A stretch of DNA of 64,000 nt from Paraburkholderia haematera (lineage in GTDB: Bacteria; Pseudomonadota; Gammaproteobacteria; Burkholderiales; Burkholderiaceae): contig NZ_CAJNBK010000001.1 of NCBI RefSeq assembly GCF_905220975.1, positions 868,001 through 932,000 of the forward strand. Direction: 5' to 3'. Positions 1-9,496 of the stretch are shown here, piece after piece; position 1 is the first letter of the stretch; each line of letters begins with the position of its first letter. The notes beneath the pieces were generated by a model. It did no database searches. It was given only the letters and a program-made list of their open reading frames with translations, and was not told where the DNA came from. Both the position numbers and the translations under genes were made by a program.

Positions 1-2951
1 TGACGCCGGACGATTTCACCGCGCACGAAGCGCGCGTGTGCATTTCCGAAGGCGACATCCTGGCGAATCCGCGCCGCTCGAAGCGCTTTACGTCCGAGCA
101 GTATTTCCGCACGCAAGAAGAGATGGCGGGGCTGTTCGCGGACATTCCGTCGGCGCTCGCCAATAGTGTCGAAATCGCCAGGCGCTGCAATCTGACGCTC
201 GAACTCGGCAAGCCGAAGCTGCCGCTCTTTCCGACGCCCGACGGCATGTCGCTCGACGACTACCTCGTGCAATTGTCAAAAGAAGGCCTCGAAAAGCGTC
301 TCGAACAGTTGTACCCGGATACGGCCGAGCGCGAGTCGCAGCGCGAAACGTACTACCAGCGCCTCGAATTCGAGTGCGGCACGATCATCAAGATGGGCTT
401 TCCAGGCTACTTCCTGATCGTTGCGGACTTTATCAACTGGGCCAAGAACAACGGCGTGCCCGTCGGTCCAGGCCGGGGTTCGGGTGCAGGTTCGCTGGTC
501 GCCTATGCGCTGGGCGTGACCGACCTCGATCCGTTGCGCTACAACCTGCTGTTCGAACGGTTCCTGAATCCGGAGCGGGTCTCGATGCCCGACTTCGACA
601 TCGACTTCTGCCAGCACGGCCGCGACCGTGTGATTCAGTACGTGAAGGAGAAATACGGCGCGGACGCGGTGTCGCAGATCGCCACCTTCGGCACGATGGC
701 AGCGAAGGCAGCGGTGCGCGATATCGGCCGCGTGCTCGATCTCGGCTACATGTTCACGGACGGCATCGCCAAGCTGATTCCGTTCAAGCCGGGCAAACAC
801 GTCACCATCGCCGACGCGATGAAGGAAGAGCCGCTGCTGCAGGAGCGCTTCGACAACGAAGACGAAGTGCATCAGCTGCTCGAACTCGCACAACGCGTGG
901 AAGGCCTCACGCGTAACGTCGGTATGCATGCCGGCGGCGTGCTGATCGCGCCCGGCAAGCTGACCGATTTCTGCCCGCTCTATACGCAAGGCGACGAAAG
1001 CGGCGTCGTGAGCCAGTACGACAAGGACGACGTTGAAGCCGTCGGCCTCGTGAAGTTCGACTTTTTGGGCCTCACCACGCTGACGATTCTGGATTGGGCC
1101 GAGCGCTATATTCGCCGCCTCGATCCGTCGAAGCAAGACTGGTCGCTCGCGCAGGTGCCGCTCGACGACGCGGCGTCGTTCTCGATCCTGAAGAAAGCGA
1201 ACACGGTCGCCGTGTTCCAGTTGGAAAGCCGCGGCATGCAAGGCATGCTGAAAGACGCGCAGCCTGACCGCTTCGAGGACATCATCGCGCTGGTCGCGTT
1301 GTACCGTCCGGGCCCGATGGACCTGATCCCAAGCTTTTGCGCGCGTAAGCACGGCCGCGAAGTGGTGGAGTATCCGGATCCGCGCGTCGAACCTGTTCTG
1401 AAAGAGACCTACGGCATCATGGTCTATCAGGAGCAGGTGATGCAGATGGCGCAGATCATCGGCGGATACTCGCTCGGCGGCGCCGACTTGCTGCGCCGCG
1501 CGATGGGTAAGAAGAAGGCCGAGGAAATGGCCGAGCACCGCGAGCTGTTCCGCCAGGGCGCCTCGAAAAACGGGCTGACCGGCGAGAAAGCGGACGAAAT
1601 CTTCGACTTGATGGAGAAGTTCGCCGGCTACGGCTTCAACAAGTCGCACGCTGCGGCGTATGCGCTGCTTGCGTACTACACGGCCTGGCTGAAGGCGCAC
1701 CATCCGGCGGAATTCATGGCGGCGAATATGTCGCTCGCCATGGACGACACGGACAAGGTCAAGATCCTGTTCGAAGACTGCCTCACGAACAAGATGGCCG
1801 TGCTGCCGCCGGACGTCAATCTGTCGGCGTACCGTTTCGAACCGGTTGCGGAAGCAGACGGCAAGCGGTCGAAAACGATCCGCTACGGTCTGGGCGCCAT
1901 CAAGGGCAGCGGCCAGAACGCGATCGAAGAAATCCTGCGTGCTCGCGAAGAAGGTCCGTTCATCGACATCTTCGACTTCTGCAACCGGGTCGACCGCCGG
2001 ATCGTCAATCGCCGCACGGTGGAAGCATTGATCCGCGCCGGTGCGTTCGACACGCTGCACGCGAATCGCGCACAGCTGATCGCCTCCGTCTCGCTGGCAA
2101 TGGAAGCCGCCGAGCAGGCAAGCGCCAACGCGATGCAGGCAGGCCTGTTCGATATGGGCGATGCGCCGTCTCAAGGTCACGAACTGGTCGACGAGCCCGA
2201 ATGGCCGGAAAAGAAGAAGCTGCAGGAAGAGAAGGGCGCGCTAGGCTTCTACCTGTCGGGCCATCTGTTCGATGCCTATAAGAACGAAGTGCGCCGTTTC
2301 GTGCGCCAGAAGATCGGCGAACTGAAGGAAGGGCGCGACAAGCTGGTCGCGGGTGTGATCGCGTCGCTGCGCACGCAGATGACCCAGCGCGGCAAGATGC
2401 TGATCGCGCTCCTCGACGACGGCACCGGCCAGTGCGAAGTGACCGTCTTCAACGAGACCTTCGAAGCGCATAAGCAGCTGTTCAAGGAAGACGAACTGCT
2501 GGTCGTGCAAGGCTCGGCGCGTAACGACGCGTTCACGGGCGGCATCCGCTTCACGGTCGATACGGTGATGGATCTGGGGCGCGCCCGCTGCCGTTATGCA
2601 GAAGCTGTCAAGGTGCAGATGAACGGCAATGCGGACGCGTCGGCATTGCGGCGCGTGCTCGAAGCGCATAGCGCGGGTAAGGACGAGCCACTAGCTGCAC
2701 CGGCGCCGGCGGCGGCTTCACGGGGGGGCAATGGAGGCGGTGGTGGCCGCAACGGCGGTGGCTATGGCGGCGGTGGTCAGCGCCAGGCGGTGCAGATCCC
2801 GAATGGCCTCGCCGTGCAAGTGGTCTATCGCAGCGAAAATGCGCAAGGCGAAATGCGTCTGGGCGACGCGTGGCGCGTCAAGCCGACTGACGAACTGCTC
2901 GCGGCATTGCGCGGTGAGTTTGCCGGAAGCTCGATCGAAATCGTTTATTGA
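1..2951 (+). CDS. dnaE: DNA polymerase III subunit alpha, 3' part (5' end outside window)
   Basis: This is the replicative polymerase catalytic subunit. The frame is open from base 3 (T-P-D-D-F-T-A-H-E-A-R) without a start, so the N-terminal PHP region lies upstream. The palm motif P-D-F-D-I-D-F is at nt 588-608, with the expected catalytic aspartates. Finger and thumb motifs follow (GPGRGSGAGS; RPGPMDLIPSF; SLGGADLLRRAMGKKK; FNKSHAAAYA), then an OB-fold near nt 2340-2580. About 982 codons are present. A Gly/Arg-rich low-complexity stretch at nt 2721-2780 separates the OB-fold from the last 55 or so residues; it looks lineage-specific. The next gene is convergent. Confidence 0.97.
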   Translation, partial: TPDDFTAHEARVCISEGDILANPRRSKRFTSEQYFRTQEEMAGLFADIPSALANSVEIARRCNLTLELGKPKLPLFPTPDGMSLDDYLVQLSKEGLEKRLEQLYPDTAERESQRETYYQRLEFECGTIIKMGFPGYFLIVADFINWAKNNGVPVGPGRGSGAGSLVAYALGVTDLDPLRYNLLFERFLNPERVSMPDFDIDFCQHGRDRVIQYVKEKYGADAVSQIATFGTMAAKAAVRDIGRVLDLGYMFTDGIAKLIPFKPGKHVTIADAMKEEPLLQERFDNEDEVHQLLELAQRVEGLTRNVGMHAGGVLIAPGKLTDFCPLYTQGDESGVVSQYDKDDVEAVGLVKFDFLGLTTLTILDWAERYIRRLDPSKQDWSLAQVPLDDAASFSILKKANTVAVFQLESRGMQGMLKDAQPDRFEDIIALVALYRPGPMDLIPSFCARKHGREVVEYPDPRVEPVLKETYGIMVYQEQVMQMAQIIGGYSLGGADLLRRAMGKKKAEEMAEHRELFRQGASKNGLTGEKADEIFDLMEKFAGYGFNKSHAAAYALLAYYTAWLKAHHPAEFMAANMSLAMDDTDKVKILFEDCLTNKMAVLPPDVNLSAYRFEPVAEADGKRSKTIRYGLGAIKGSGQNAIEEILRAREEGPFIDIFDFCNRVDRRIVNRRTVEALIRAGAFDTLHANRAQLIASVSLAMEAAEQASANAMQAGLFDMGDAPSQGHELVDEPEWPEKKKLQEEKGALGFYLSGHLFDAYKNEVRRFVRQKIGELKEGRDKLVAGVIASLRTQMTQRGKMLIALLDDGTGQCEVTVFNETFEAHKQLFKEDELLVVQGSARNDAFTGGIRFTVDTVMDLGRARCRYAEAVKVQMNGNADASALRRVLEAHSAGKDEPLAAPAPAAASRGGNGGGGGRNGGGYGGGGQRQAVQIPNGLAVQVVYRSENAQGEMRLGDAWRVKPTDELLAALRGEFAGSSIEIVY

Positions 2952-2956
2952 TGGCT

Positions 2957-2987
2957 GGTTTGCCCGCGCGGCGCGCGTGGGCAAACC
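2957..2987. terminator. Hairpin between convergent dnaE and glycosyltransferase genes
   Basis: The arms at 2957-2970 and 2974-2987 pair over 14 bp with one G-U wobble and a 3-nt loop. The hairpin starts 5 bp after the dnaE stop and ends 18 bp before the stop of the opposing gene. There is no clear T-tract on either side. A bidirectional terminator is the natural reading, but this is inference. Confidence 0.6.
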
Positions 2988-3005
2988 GTCAACGAGCGCT
3001 CGCCA

Positions 3006-3767
3006 CTAGCGCCGCGTCTTCTCCCCCATCCGCGCCAGCTTCAAAAACCGGTAATACACCGTCTCGGCGTTGAACACCGCGATCATGAAGCCCGCGCGGC
3101 CGTCGAGAAATCCCCGCCGTAGCACGTAGGTCCGCACGAAGGCCCAGGCACCGCGCCCCAGCGCCTTGCCGAAACTGCCGCGCTTACCTGCCGCATGACG
3201 TTGCTGCGCACCCGCTGTCGAATACGCGTCGAGCTTGCGCAATACGCCCTCGAAGTCTTCGTAGGAGTAGTGCATCAGCTTGCCGGTCAGTCGCTGCGAC
3301 GACGTGTCGAACACCAGGCGCTCGTGCACGAGGTCGTCGGAGAAACGCGCTGTGCCGCGTTTGAACAGGCGTGGAATCCAGTCCGGATACCAGCCGCTGT
3401 GATGAATCCAGTGACCGCAAAAGCTCGACAACCGGTCCACCGCGTAGACATCGGCGGTGGGCGCGGCCAGCGTTGCGCGGATCGACTCCGCCAGTTCCGG
3501 CGAGACAATCTCGTCGGCGTCGAGCGAGAGAATCCAACTGGTGGTGAGCGTGTCCAGGGCGCGGTTTTTTTGCGGGCCGAAGCCTGGCCAGTCGGTTTGC
3601 TCGAGTACGCGTGCACCGTGCGCCCGGGCGATGTCGGCGGTGCCGTCGGTGCTGCCGCCGTCGATCACGACGATCTGATCGGCGAAGGCCACGGCCCGCA
3701 GGCATTCGGCCAGTCGCGCCGCCGCGTTTTTGGTGATGATGGCGACGCCGAGAGTGGTTTCTTGCAT
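3006..3767 (-). CDS. Family 2 glycosyltransferase, WaaE/KdtX-like LPS core enzyme
   Basis: The protein has 253 aa from ATG 3767. A longer frame exists upstream, but its N-terminal residues are not family-like, and GT2 folds begin at L-G-V-A-I-I-T-K-N. The nucleotide-sugar fold shows V-V-I-D-G-G-S-T-D-G-T, then W-P-G-F-G-P-Q-K-N-R-A and the metal-binding S-L-D-A-D-E. The G-F-G-P-Q-K-N segment is typical of WaaE/KdtX-type enzymes, which add a sugar to the inner LPS core on the cytoplasmic face. It is divergent from msbA, the lipid A-core flippase, which supports a role in LPS. The exact sugar transferred cannot be read from sequence. Confidence 0.85.
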   Translation of the reverse strand: MQETTLGVAIITKNAAARLAECLRAVAFADQIVVIDGGSTDGTADIARAHGARVLEQTDWPGFGPQKNRALDTLTTSWILSLDADEIVSPELAESIRATLAAPTADVYAVDRLSSFCGHWIHHSGWYPDWIPRLFKRGTARFSDDLVHERLVFDTSSQRLTGKLMHYSYEDFEGVLRKLDAYSTAGAQQRHAAGKRGSFGKALGRGAWAFVRTYVLRRGFLDGRAGFMIAVFNAETVYYRFLKLARMGEKTRR

Positions 3768-3874
3768 ACCTGAAGTGCGTGGAGGGCGCAGGGTGACGGA
3801 ACGGGTCGCGCAAGTATACACAGCGCCGTCCGATGTGCCCGATCCATAACCCCCGGCCGTTATCCCCAACCGTT

Positions 3875-3880
3875 TACAAT
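3875..3880 (+). promoter_or_regulatory. Candidate -10 box (TACAAT) upstream of msbA
   Basis: TACAAT lies 76 bp upstream of the msbA start in the divergent intergenic region. No convincing -35 is visible at the usual spacing. The same hexamer occurs upstream of the plus-strand genes at 8417 and 11135. Confidence 0.3.
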
Positions 3881-3955
3881 GCTGATTTTTGATATTCCAC
3901 CCGTCAGGCATCCTGCCCGCTGCGTGGATGCTGTCCCGCATTCTCAGAGGATTCC

Positions 3956-5749
3956 TTGAGCGCGAAGCCAACGTTAAGCAAACCCATCGGTTCAGGCGAG
4001 GCATCGTCGCCTGCCGTCGTCTTTCGACGTTTGTGGCCTTATATCAAGCCGCTGCTGTGGGTGGTGGTCGGCGCGATCGTCGCCATGGCCGTGAGCGCCA
4101 GCACGGACGCAGCGATTCCCGCCTTGCTCAAGCCGCTGCTGGACAAGGGCTTCGGCGCGCATGCCAGCGACAACGCCAAGTGGTTCGTGCCGGCTGCGGT
4201 CATCGGTCTGGCGTTGATTCGCGGCGTCTCGCAATACGCGTCCGGCTATCTGCTCGCCTACGTATCGAACAAGATCCTGCTCGATCTTCGCCTGAAAATG
4301 TTCGACCGCATGATCCACTCGAGCGTGGCTTTTTTCCAGCGTGAAACCGCGAGCACGGTGATCAACGCGATCGTTTTCGAGGTGAACCAGATTCTCAACG
4401 TGCTGTTGAGCGTGATGGTCACGTTGGTGCGCGATTCGCTGACCGTTGTCTTCCTGCTCGGCTACCTGTTCTATCTGAACTGGCGCCTGACGCTGATCGT
4501 CGCGGTGCTGCTGCCGGGGATCGGCTGGCTGGTCGGCAAGATCAACCGTCGTTTGCGGCGCCTGAACCGCGAGCATCAGCTGTTGACCAACGAACTGTCG
4601 TACATCGTCGAAGAGACGGTGGGTGGCTACAAGGTCGTCAAGGTACACAACGGCGAGCAGTACGAGACGGACCGCTTCACCGCAATGAGCAAGCGTCTGC
4701 GTGGTTACTCCATGCGCATGATTGTCTCCGGCGGCCTCGCGCAACCTTTGACTCAGTTCCTGGCGTCAATCGCGCTCGCCGTGGTGATTACGATCGCCGT
4801 GATGCAATCGTCGTCGGATCAGACCACCGTCGGCGGCTTTGTGGCGTTCGTCACGTCGATGCTGCTGATCATCTCGCCGCTGAAGCACCTGATGGACGTG
4901 AACCAGCCGCTGCAACGCGGGATGACGGCGTGCGAACTGATTTTCGGGCTGATCGACGAGCCGTCTGAACCGGAGGGCGGCGGCAAGGCGCTCGAACGCG
5001 CCCGCGGTGAAGTGGAATTCCGCGACGTATCGTTCACCTACGGCAGCAACGCCACGCACAACCGCCACACGCTCGACCACGTCTCGTTCAAGGTGGCGCC
5101 GGGCGAAATGGTCGCGCTGGCGGGTCCGTCGGGCAGCGGCAAGACCACGCTGGTGAATTTGCTGCCGCGCTTTTTCGATCCAACCGGCGGCGAGATTCTG
5201 GTCGACGGCGTCGCGCTGCCGGAATACAACCTGCACGCGCTGCGCAGCCAGATCGCGATGGTGAGCCAGGACGTGGTGCTGTTCAACGACACGGTGGCCA
5301 ACAACGTCGCTTATGGGCAGACGGCCGATCCGGACAAGGTCAAGGCCGCACTGCGCGCGGCGAACCTGTGGGACACCGTTGAGGCGATGCCAAATGGCAT
5401 CGATACTCTGGTCGGCGACAACGGCATGATGCTGTCGGGCGGTCAACGCCAGCGTCTGGCAATCGCGCGCGCGATCTACAAGGACGCGCCGATCCTGATC
5501 CTCGACGAGGCCACCTCGGCGCTGGACTCCGAATCCGAACGACACGTGCAGGCGGCGCTGGAAACCTTGATGAAGGGCCGGACCACGCTCGTGATCGCGC
5601 ACCGTTTGTCGACCATCGAACGCGCCGACCGGATTCTGGTGATGGACGCAGGGCATATCGTCGAGCGCGGAAGCCATCGCGAGCTGCTGGCGCAAGGCGG
5701 ACTGTACGCGCATCTGCATCGTATCCAGTTCCAGCAAGACGCAGCCTGA
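3956..5749 (+). CDS. msbA: Lipid A export ABC transporter, permease and ATPase
   Basis: MsbA is a 597-aa half-transporter that homodimerises in the inner membrane and flips lipid A-core. The start is TTG at 3956, supported by AGAGG at 3946-3950 five bases upstream. The N-terminal half carries the six-helix exporter domain. The ATPase half shows Walker [10 protein letters not shown] (about residue 390), Q-loop V-S-Q-D-V-V-L-F, signature LSGGQRQR (about 493), Walker [12 protein letters not shown] (about 513) and H-loop VIAHRLSTI. Its neighbours are LPS glycosyltransferases. The length matches the family. Confidence 0.96.
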   Translation: MSAKPTLSKPIGSGEASSPAVVFRRLWPYIKPLLWVVVGAIVAMAVSASTDAAIPALLKPLLDKGFGAHASDNAKWFVPAAVIGLALIRGVSQYASGYLLAYVSNKILLDLRLKMFDRMIHSSVAFFQRETASTVINAIVFEVNQILNVLLSVMVTLVRDSLTVVFLLGYLFYLNWRLTLIVAVLLPGIGWLVGKINRRLRRLNREHQLLTNELSYIVEETVGGYKVVKVHNGEQYETDRFTAMSKRLRGYSMRMIVSGGLAQPLTQFLASIALAVVITIAVMQSSSDQTTVGGFVAFVTSMLLIISPLKHLMDVNQPLQRGMTACELIFGLIDEPSEPEGGGKALERARGEVEFRDVSFTYGSNATHNRHTLDHVSFKVAPGEMVALAGPSGSGKTTLVNLLPRFFDPTGGEILVDGVALPEYNLHALRSQIAMVSQDVVLFNDTVANNVAYGQTADPDKVKAALRAANLWDTVEAMPNGIDTLVGDNGMMLSGGQRQRLAIARAIYKDAPILILDEATSALDSESERHVQAALETLMKGRTTLVIAHRLSTIERADRILVMDAGHIVERGSHRELLAQGGLYAHLHRIQFQQDAA

Positions 5750-6008
5750 TCAGCCTTGACCCGGTCAGAATCGACCCGATTCGACTTGATTTTCGCGAAT
5801 CCGGGTTGATCGAGCCGGATTCGGCCCACTTTGTACGATCTCGGGGCTGGATCTGCCCGTCTAGCGGGCGATGAAGGTGATGCGGTGCTTGTGCAAGCCT
5901 CTACTTGGCTTCGGCATCGGGGCGTACCAGCCGTTCGGCCCTTCGGTCGCCGTCAGCGCCGTCAGCGCCGGCGGCGCGCGACATGGCGCGCCTCGCGCCC
6001 AGCAGTTT

Positions 6009-7046
6009 TCAGCGGCCGCTTTTCCGCACGATACGTTTGAGCCAGATGCCCGGCGCGTAGACTGCCGGACACGTGGCGTACAAAAAAATGCGGATGCGCA
6101 ACCCAGCCTTCACTTTGGGGCTGCGTGCAAGCAACCCGATACGTGCTCCAAGACCGCCGGCCTCGAACATCGCGTGAATGAATTGTTCGCGCGCGAGCTT
6201 GGGCGCCATCGCCGTGCGCATGCGCTCGCCCACCCCCCCGATCTCGGCGTCGCGCTGCAACTGCGCGAGCTCCGCCAGCCCGTAGCGATTACTTTGGCGC
6301 ATTCGCGCAATCAATTCATCCACCGATCCATAGCGGCGTTTGCGAGACAGCCCGCCGCGCCGATAGCGCACCAATGGCTCGCGCAGACTCGCGGCCCCGC
6401 CTGACAGGATCGCGCGCAGCACCATGATCTGATCTTCCGCGGCGGCGCCTGGCAGCATGGGGCCGAAGCGCTCGAACAGCCGTCGCGACCAGGTGTGCGC
6501 GGCGCCGATGAGCCACGGGCGGCCGGCGAGCCAGTCGTCGAAACTGCGATAGGTGTCGAGTTCGGTTGGCGTCATCCGCTCGTGAACATTGCCGGCCTCG
6601 TCCATGTCCGCAAGGTCGGTGGCGATCAGGTCGGGGCCGCGATCGTGCGCGAGCCAGAAGTCGACCACCCGCTCGCAGCGGGTCGACGCGGACATGTCAT
6701 CGCCCGCGGCAACGAAAAGCAGTTCTCCCTGAGCCATCTGCGCGAGTTGCGACAGGTGTGCGCTGATGCCCTGATTGGCCGCGTTGCGGCGCGCGATCAC
6801 CCTGTGCGGCCCGCGGTAGCCGGCGATCGCACTTTCGATCGCGGCGAACGTGGCGTCGCTGGAGGCGTCGTCCGAGATGATGATTTCGAGCGGGGAGTAG
6901 GTTTGTGCGAGGGCGCTGCGTATTGCGTCGGCGATCTGCTTTTCCTGGTTGTAGGCGATCAGCAGGATCGAAACCAGCGGGCGGTCAGTGTCCGGCGTTG
7001 CGGAGGCAAGGTTGGTCGACGGGCTATCGGTCATGTCACGCGCCAT
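6009..7046 (-). CDS. Family 2 glycosyltransferase
   Basis: The protein has 345 aa from ATG 7046; an in-frame ATG at 7034 is also possible and neither has a clear Shine-Dalgarno sequence. The N-terminal GT-A fold begins V-S-I-L-L-I-A-Y-N-Q-E and contains I-I-I-S-D-D-A-S-S-D-A-T. The A-A-G-D-D segment sits where the metal-binding DxD would be. The C-terminal quarter is basic and less conserved. It belongs to the surface-polysaccharide cluster; donor and acceptor are unknown. Confidence 0.85.
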   Translation of the reverse strand: MARDMTDSPSTNLASATPDTDRPLVSILLIAYNQEKQIADAIRSALAQTYSPLEIIISDDASSDATFAAIESAIAGYRGPHRVIARRNAANQGISAHLSQLAQMAQGELLFVAAGDDMSASTRCERVVDFWLAHDRGPDLIATDLADMDEAGNVHERMTPTELDTYRSFDDWLAGRPWLIGAAHTWSRRLFERFGPMLPGAAAEDQIMVLRAILSGGAASLREPLVRYRRGGLSRKRRYGSVDELIARMRQSNRYGLAELAQLQRDAEIGGVGERMRTAMAPKLAREQFIHAMFEAGGLGARIGLLARSPKVKAGLRIRIFLYATCPAVYAPGIWLKRIVRKSGR

Positions 7047-7150
7047 AAGTCTTGAAAAGAGAGCGATTGATCTGAAGGGACTTTTTCACCAGCACTGTGA
7101 CAGTCACCGGGCCGGCGTGACGCAAAAAGTGAAAAGGTTCGCCAGTCATG

Positions 7151-7169
7151 CCGCAGAACGTGAAAACTC
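7151..7169 (+). repeat. Left copy of 19-bp inverted repeat flanking a glycosyltransferase gene
   Basis: CCGCAGAACGTGAAAACTC here matches the reverse complement of 8228-8246 with one mismatch. The pair brackets the glycosyltransferase gene at 7237-8082. The function is unknown. Confidence 0.5.
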
Positions 7170-7236
7170 GTGGGGTGAGAGCGCCGTGGCAGTCGCAGCC
7201 GTCACACCCGTGCGCGTGCAGGCCCGGGCATTCGGA

Positions 7237-8082
7237 CTACCGCACGAGCAGAATGCCGACCCCAAGCAGGCCCGCAATGACGGCCCCGTACGCCGCGTGC
7301 ACATAGCGGGCCTGTCGCTTGTAGCGCGCCGTGTACGATGGCGCGAAGTCCTTCATGCGTTTCCCGAAAACACTGATCGGGTTCGCGGTGTACTGCTCAT
7401 AGAGCGGACGGTTGCGCTCGTAGATGAGGCGATGCGACTCCTCGACCTTGCCCAATTGAACCAGTTCGGTTGATCGTGAGCTTTTCTTGATGCGATAGAG
7501 GTACAGCGGGGCATCGATAAAGCGGACCTTGGATTGCGGGCTCAAGAGGCGCACGTAGAACTCCCAGTCCTCAAAGCCGTAGACCATTTCCGACGAATAC
7601 CCGCCGGCGTGCAGAAACGCTTCGCGCCGATACATTGTTGTATTGACAATCATGTTTTGCCAAAGCAGCTTTTCATAGCTGTATTCAGGCAAACGCCACA
7701 CCTTGCGGCTTTCGCCAAAGCGCTTTGTCTTTGTGTGGACAAGATCGGTATCCGGATGCGCGGTGAAGCACCCGACGGCGCGTTGCAGAAAATCAGGGTG
7801 CAGCTTGTCGTCGCCATCGAGCGGCACGAAAAGCGCGCCACTTGCCCGCGCGAAGCCGAAGTTTCGTGCCGCCGCGACGCCGCCGTTTTCCTTGGCGAGG
7901 GAGAGGAACCTGCGCTCCTTCTTGGCGTACCGCTCGATGATGGCCTCAGAGCCGTCAGTAGACCCGTCATTCACGATGATGCATTCCCAGTCGCTATAGG
8001 ACTGGCGCAAGACAGATTCGAGGGCTTCTGCGATGAACGCTTCCTGGTTAAAGCAGGGTACAACGATGGAGACTTTCGACAT
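7237..8082 (-). CDS. Family 2 glycosyltransferase with C-terminal membrane segment
   Basis: The protein has 281 aa. It begins with V-S-I-V-V-P-C-F-N-Q-E and contains C-I-I-V-N-D-G-S-T-D-G-S, the metal-binding P-L-D-G-D-D and a central W-E-F-Y-V-R-L acceptor-side motif. This is a standard GT2 fold for O-antigen or core sugar transfer. The last 20 or so residues are hydrophobic, suggesting a single membrane anchor. It is one of a run of glycosyltransferases between msbA and the ligase gene. Confidence 0.88.
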   Translation of the reverse strand: MSKVSIVVPCFNQEAFIAEALESVLRQSYSDWECIIVNDGSTDGSEAIIERYAKKERRFLSLAKENGGVAAARNFGFARASGALFVPLDGDDKLHPDFLQRAVGCFTAHPDTDLVHTKTKRFGESRKVWRLPEYSYEKLLWQNMIVNTTMYRREAFLHAGGYSSEMVYGFEDWEFYVRLLSPQSKVRFIDAPLYLYRIKKSSRSTELVQLGKVEESHRLIYERNRPLYEQYTANPISVFGKRMKDFAPSYTARYKRQARYVHAAYGAVIAGLLGVGILLVR

Positions 8083-8416
8083 GGCCGGTTTTTAATGGAT
8101 ATTCGCCGCTGTCTATCAGCTTCCAAACGGCTGAGAAATTCTAGCCCATTCCCGCCAGGGGTTCGTTTTTTTAGGAACGGCCGTTTTTTTCCGCTATATG
8201 TGGCAGCAAATTTTCACATGTCCGGCAGAGTTTTCACTTTCTGCGGCAACCGACAGGTCGTGGAAAAAGGTGGAGCACGGTTGGGCTAGATTCTAATCGG
8301 TGACGGGAGGGCTGCTTCATGTCGTGCCCCCAAGCCCATCCTTTACAATTGCCGCTGTCCCGAAAACGCGATCGCGTGCTCTTTCGCCGCGCGCTCGCTT
8401 CACAGAGAACCGCTCC
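8083..8416. other. Divergent intergenic region between two glycosyltransferase genes
   Basis: These 334 bp hold the promoters of both flanking genes. The region is AT-richer, with T-runs near 8168 and 8184. It holds the right copy of the 19-bp inverted repeat (8228-8246) and a TACAAT hexamer at 8344-8349. No credible gene is seen. Confidence 0.5.
8228..8246 (-). repeat. Right copy of 19-bp inverted repeat
   Basis: GAGTTTTCACTTTCTGCGG is the inverted partner of 7151-7169 with one mismatch. In both places the element, read as GAGTTTTCAC, points toward a glycosyltransferase start (minus-strand gene at 7046, plus-strand gene at 8417). Confidence 0.5.
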
Positions 8417-9496
8417 TTGTCCGACCCGACCCGGCGTCCTGTCACCGATATCGCCCTGACCGCCCAGGCGCTGAAAAACAGCGGTGGTGCCGAACGCTAT
8501 ACGCGTGACGTGATTGCCGGCCTGCATCGGATGGGCCTGCGTCCCACGCTGTTCGCCCGCGAGGTCGATCGCTCGCTGCCTGAGGCGGCATGGATCGACG
8601 CTCAACCGCTCAATGTCCGCTGGGCGCCGCGCAAGTTGCGCAATCTGGCATTCGACTGGCGCCTCAAGCAACGGCTGAAACGGCACCGTCCGGCCTGTGT
8701 CTTCTCGATCAATCACTCCACGCACGCCGACGTGGCCTTGTGCGGCGGAACCCATCCGGGTTCGCTCGAGGCCGCCGGCCGCGCCGCGCGCCGCAGCGAC
8801 GAATGGCAGATCGACATGGAGCGGCGCGTCTATTCGCGGGCGCGTTCCATCGTCGCGCATTCGCAATTGATGAGCCGCGAGTTGCAACGCTTTTACGGCG
8901 TGCAGGCCGACCGTATCGACGTGCTTTATCCGCCCGTGGACACAGCACGCTTCCAGCCGCTGAACGACGCTGAACGAGCGGCGGTGCGCCGCCAGTTCGA
9001 TCTGCCCGAAGACCGCGTGATCTTTCTGTTTTCGTCCACCAGCCACGAACGAAAAGGCTATCCCTTGCTGGAAGCGTTTTTTGCCCAGACCGCGCTGCCG
9101 GTTTGCCTGGTGGTGGCCGGCCGCCCGGTGCCGAAAACCAGCGACACGATTCGCTATGTCGGCTACTGCAAAGAAATCGAAAAATTATTCGCCGCGGCCG
9201 ATTTCACCGTGGTCGCGTCGGCGTACGAACCGTTCGGTCTGGTGGGTGTCGAGTCGGTGATGTGCGGCACGCCGCTTGTGATCGCCGACAACGTCGGCTC
9301 GGCGGAGGCGGTCACCGGTGCGGCGAAGATCGAGTTTTCCCGGAAGTCGGCGGGGAGTTTCGAGCGTGCCATTCAGGCTGCATTGGAGCGTGTACAGGGC
9401 GGCGACGCGCGCATCGCCGAGCCGTTGCGCAGCCTGGTCTACGACCCGAGCGTCGATGCTCATGTCGCCGCGCTCTACGAGATATTCACGCGCTGA
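8417..9496 (+). CDS. Family 4 (group 1) glycosyltransferase
   Basis: The protein has 359 aa from TTG 8417, with AGAGAA seven bases upstream. An in-frame start at 8300 would add 39 residues that do not resemble the family. The GT-B N-domain starts at I-A-L-T-A-Q-A-L-K-N-S-G-G-A-E-R. The C-domain carries F-L-F-S-S-T-S-H-E-R-K-G and the donor-binding E-P-F-G-L-V-G-V-E (E-x7-E). It acts at the inner membrane in LPS core or O-antigen synthesis. Its last 22 bp overlap the 3' end of the convergent ligase gene. Confidence 0.88.
   Translation: MSDPTRRPVTDIALTAQALKNSGGAERYTRDVIAGLHRMGLRPTLFAREVDRSLPEAAWIDAQPLNVRWAPRKLRNLAFDWRLKQRLKRHRPACVFSINHSTHADVALCGGTHPGSLEAAGRAARRSDEWQIDMERRVYSRARSIVAHSQLMSRELQRFYGVQADRIDVLYPPVDTARFQPLNDAERAAVRRQFDLPEDRVIFLFSSTSHERKGYPLLEAFFAQTALPVCLVVAGRPVPKTSDTIRYVGYCKEIEKLFAAADFTVVASAYEPFGLVGVESVMCGTPLVIADNVGSAEAVTGAAKIEFSRKSAGSFERAIQAALERVQGGDARIAEPLRSLVYDPSVDAHVAALYEIFTR

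Noticed and set aside
276..2180. 634-aa open frame on the minus strand inside dnaE
   Set aside because: It is a composition shadow of a high-GC gene: Arg/His/Val-rich, no family motifs, and the plus-strand frame carries clear DnaE motifs.
3768..4004. N-terminal extension of the glycosyltransferase at 3006-3767 to 4004
   Set aside because: It would run into the msbA start region and adds 79 residues without GT2 character; ATG 3767 directly precedes the fold.
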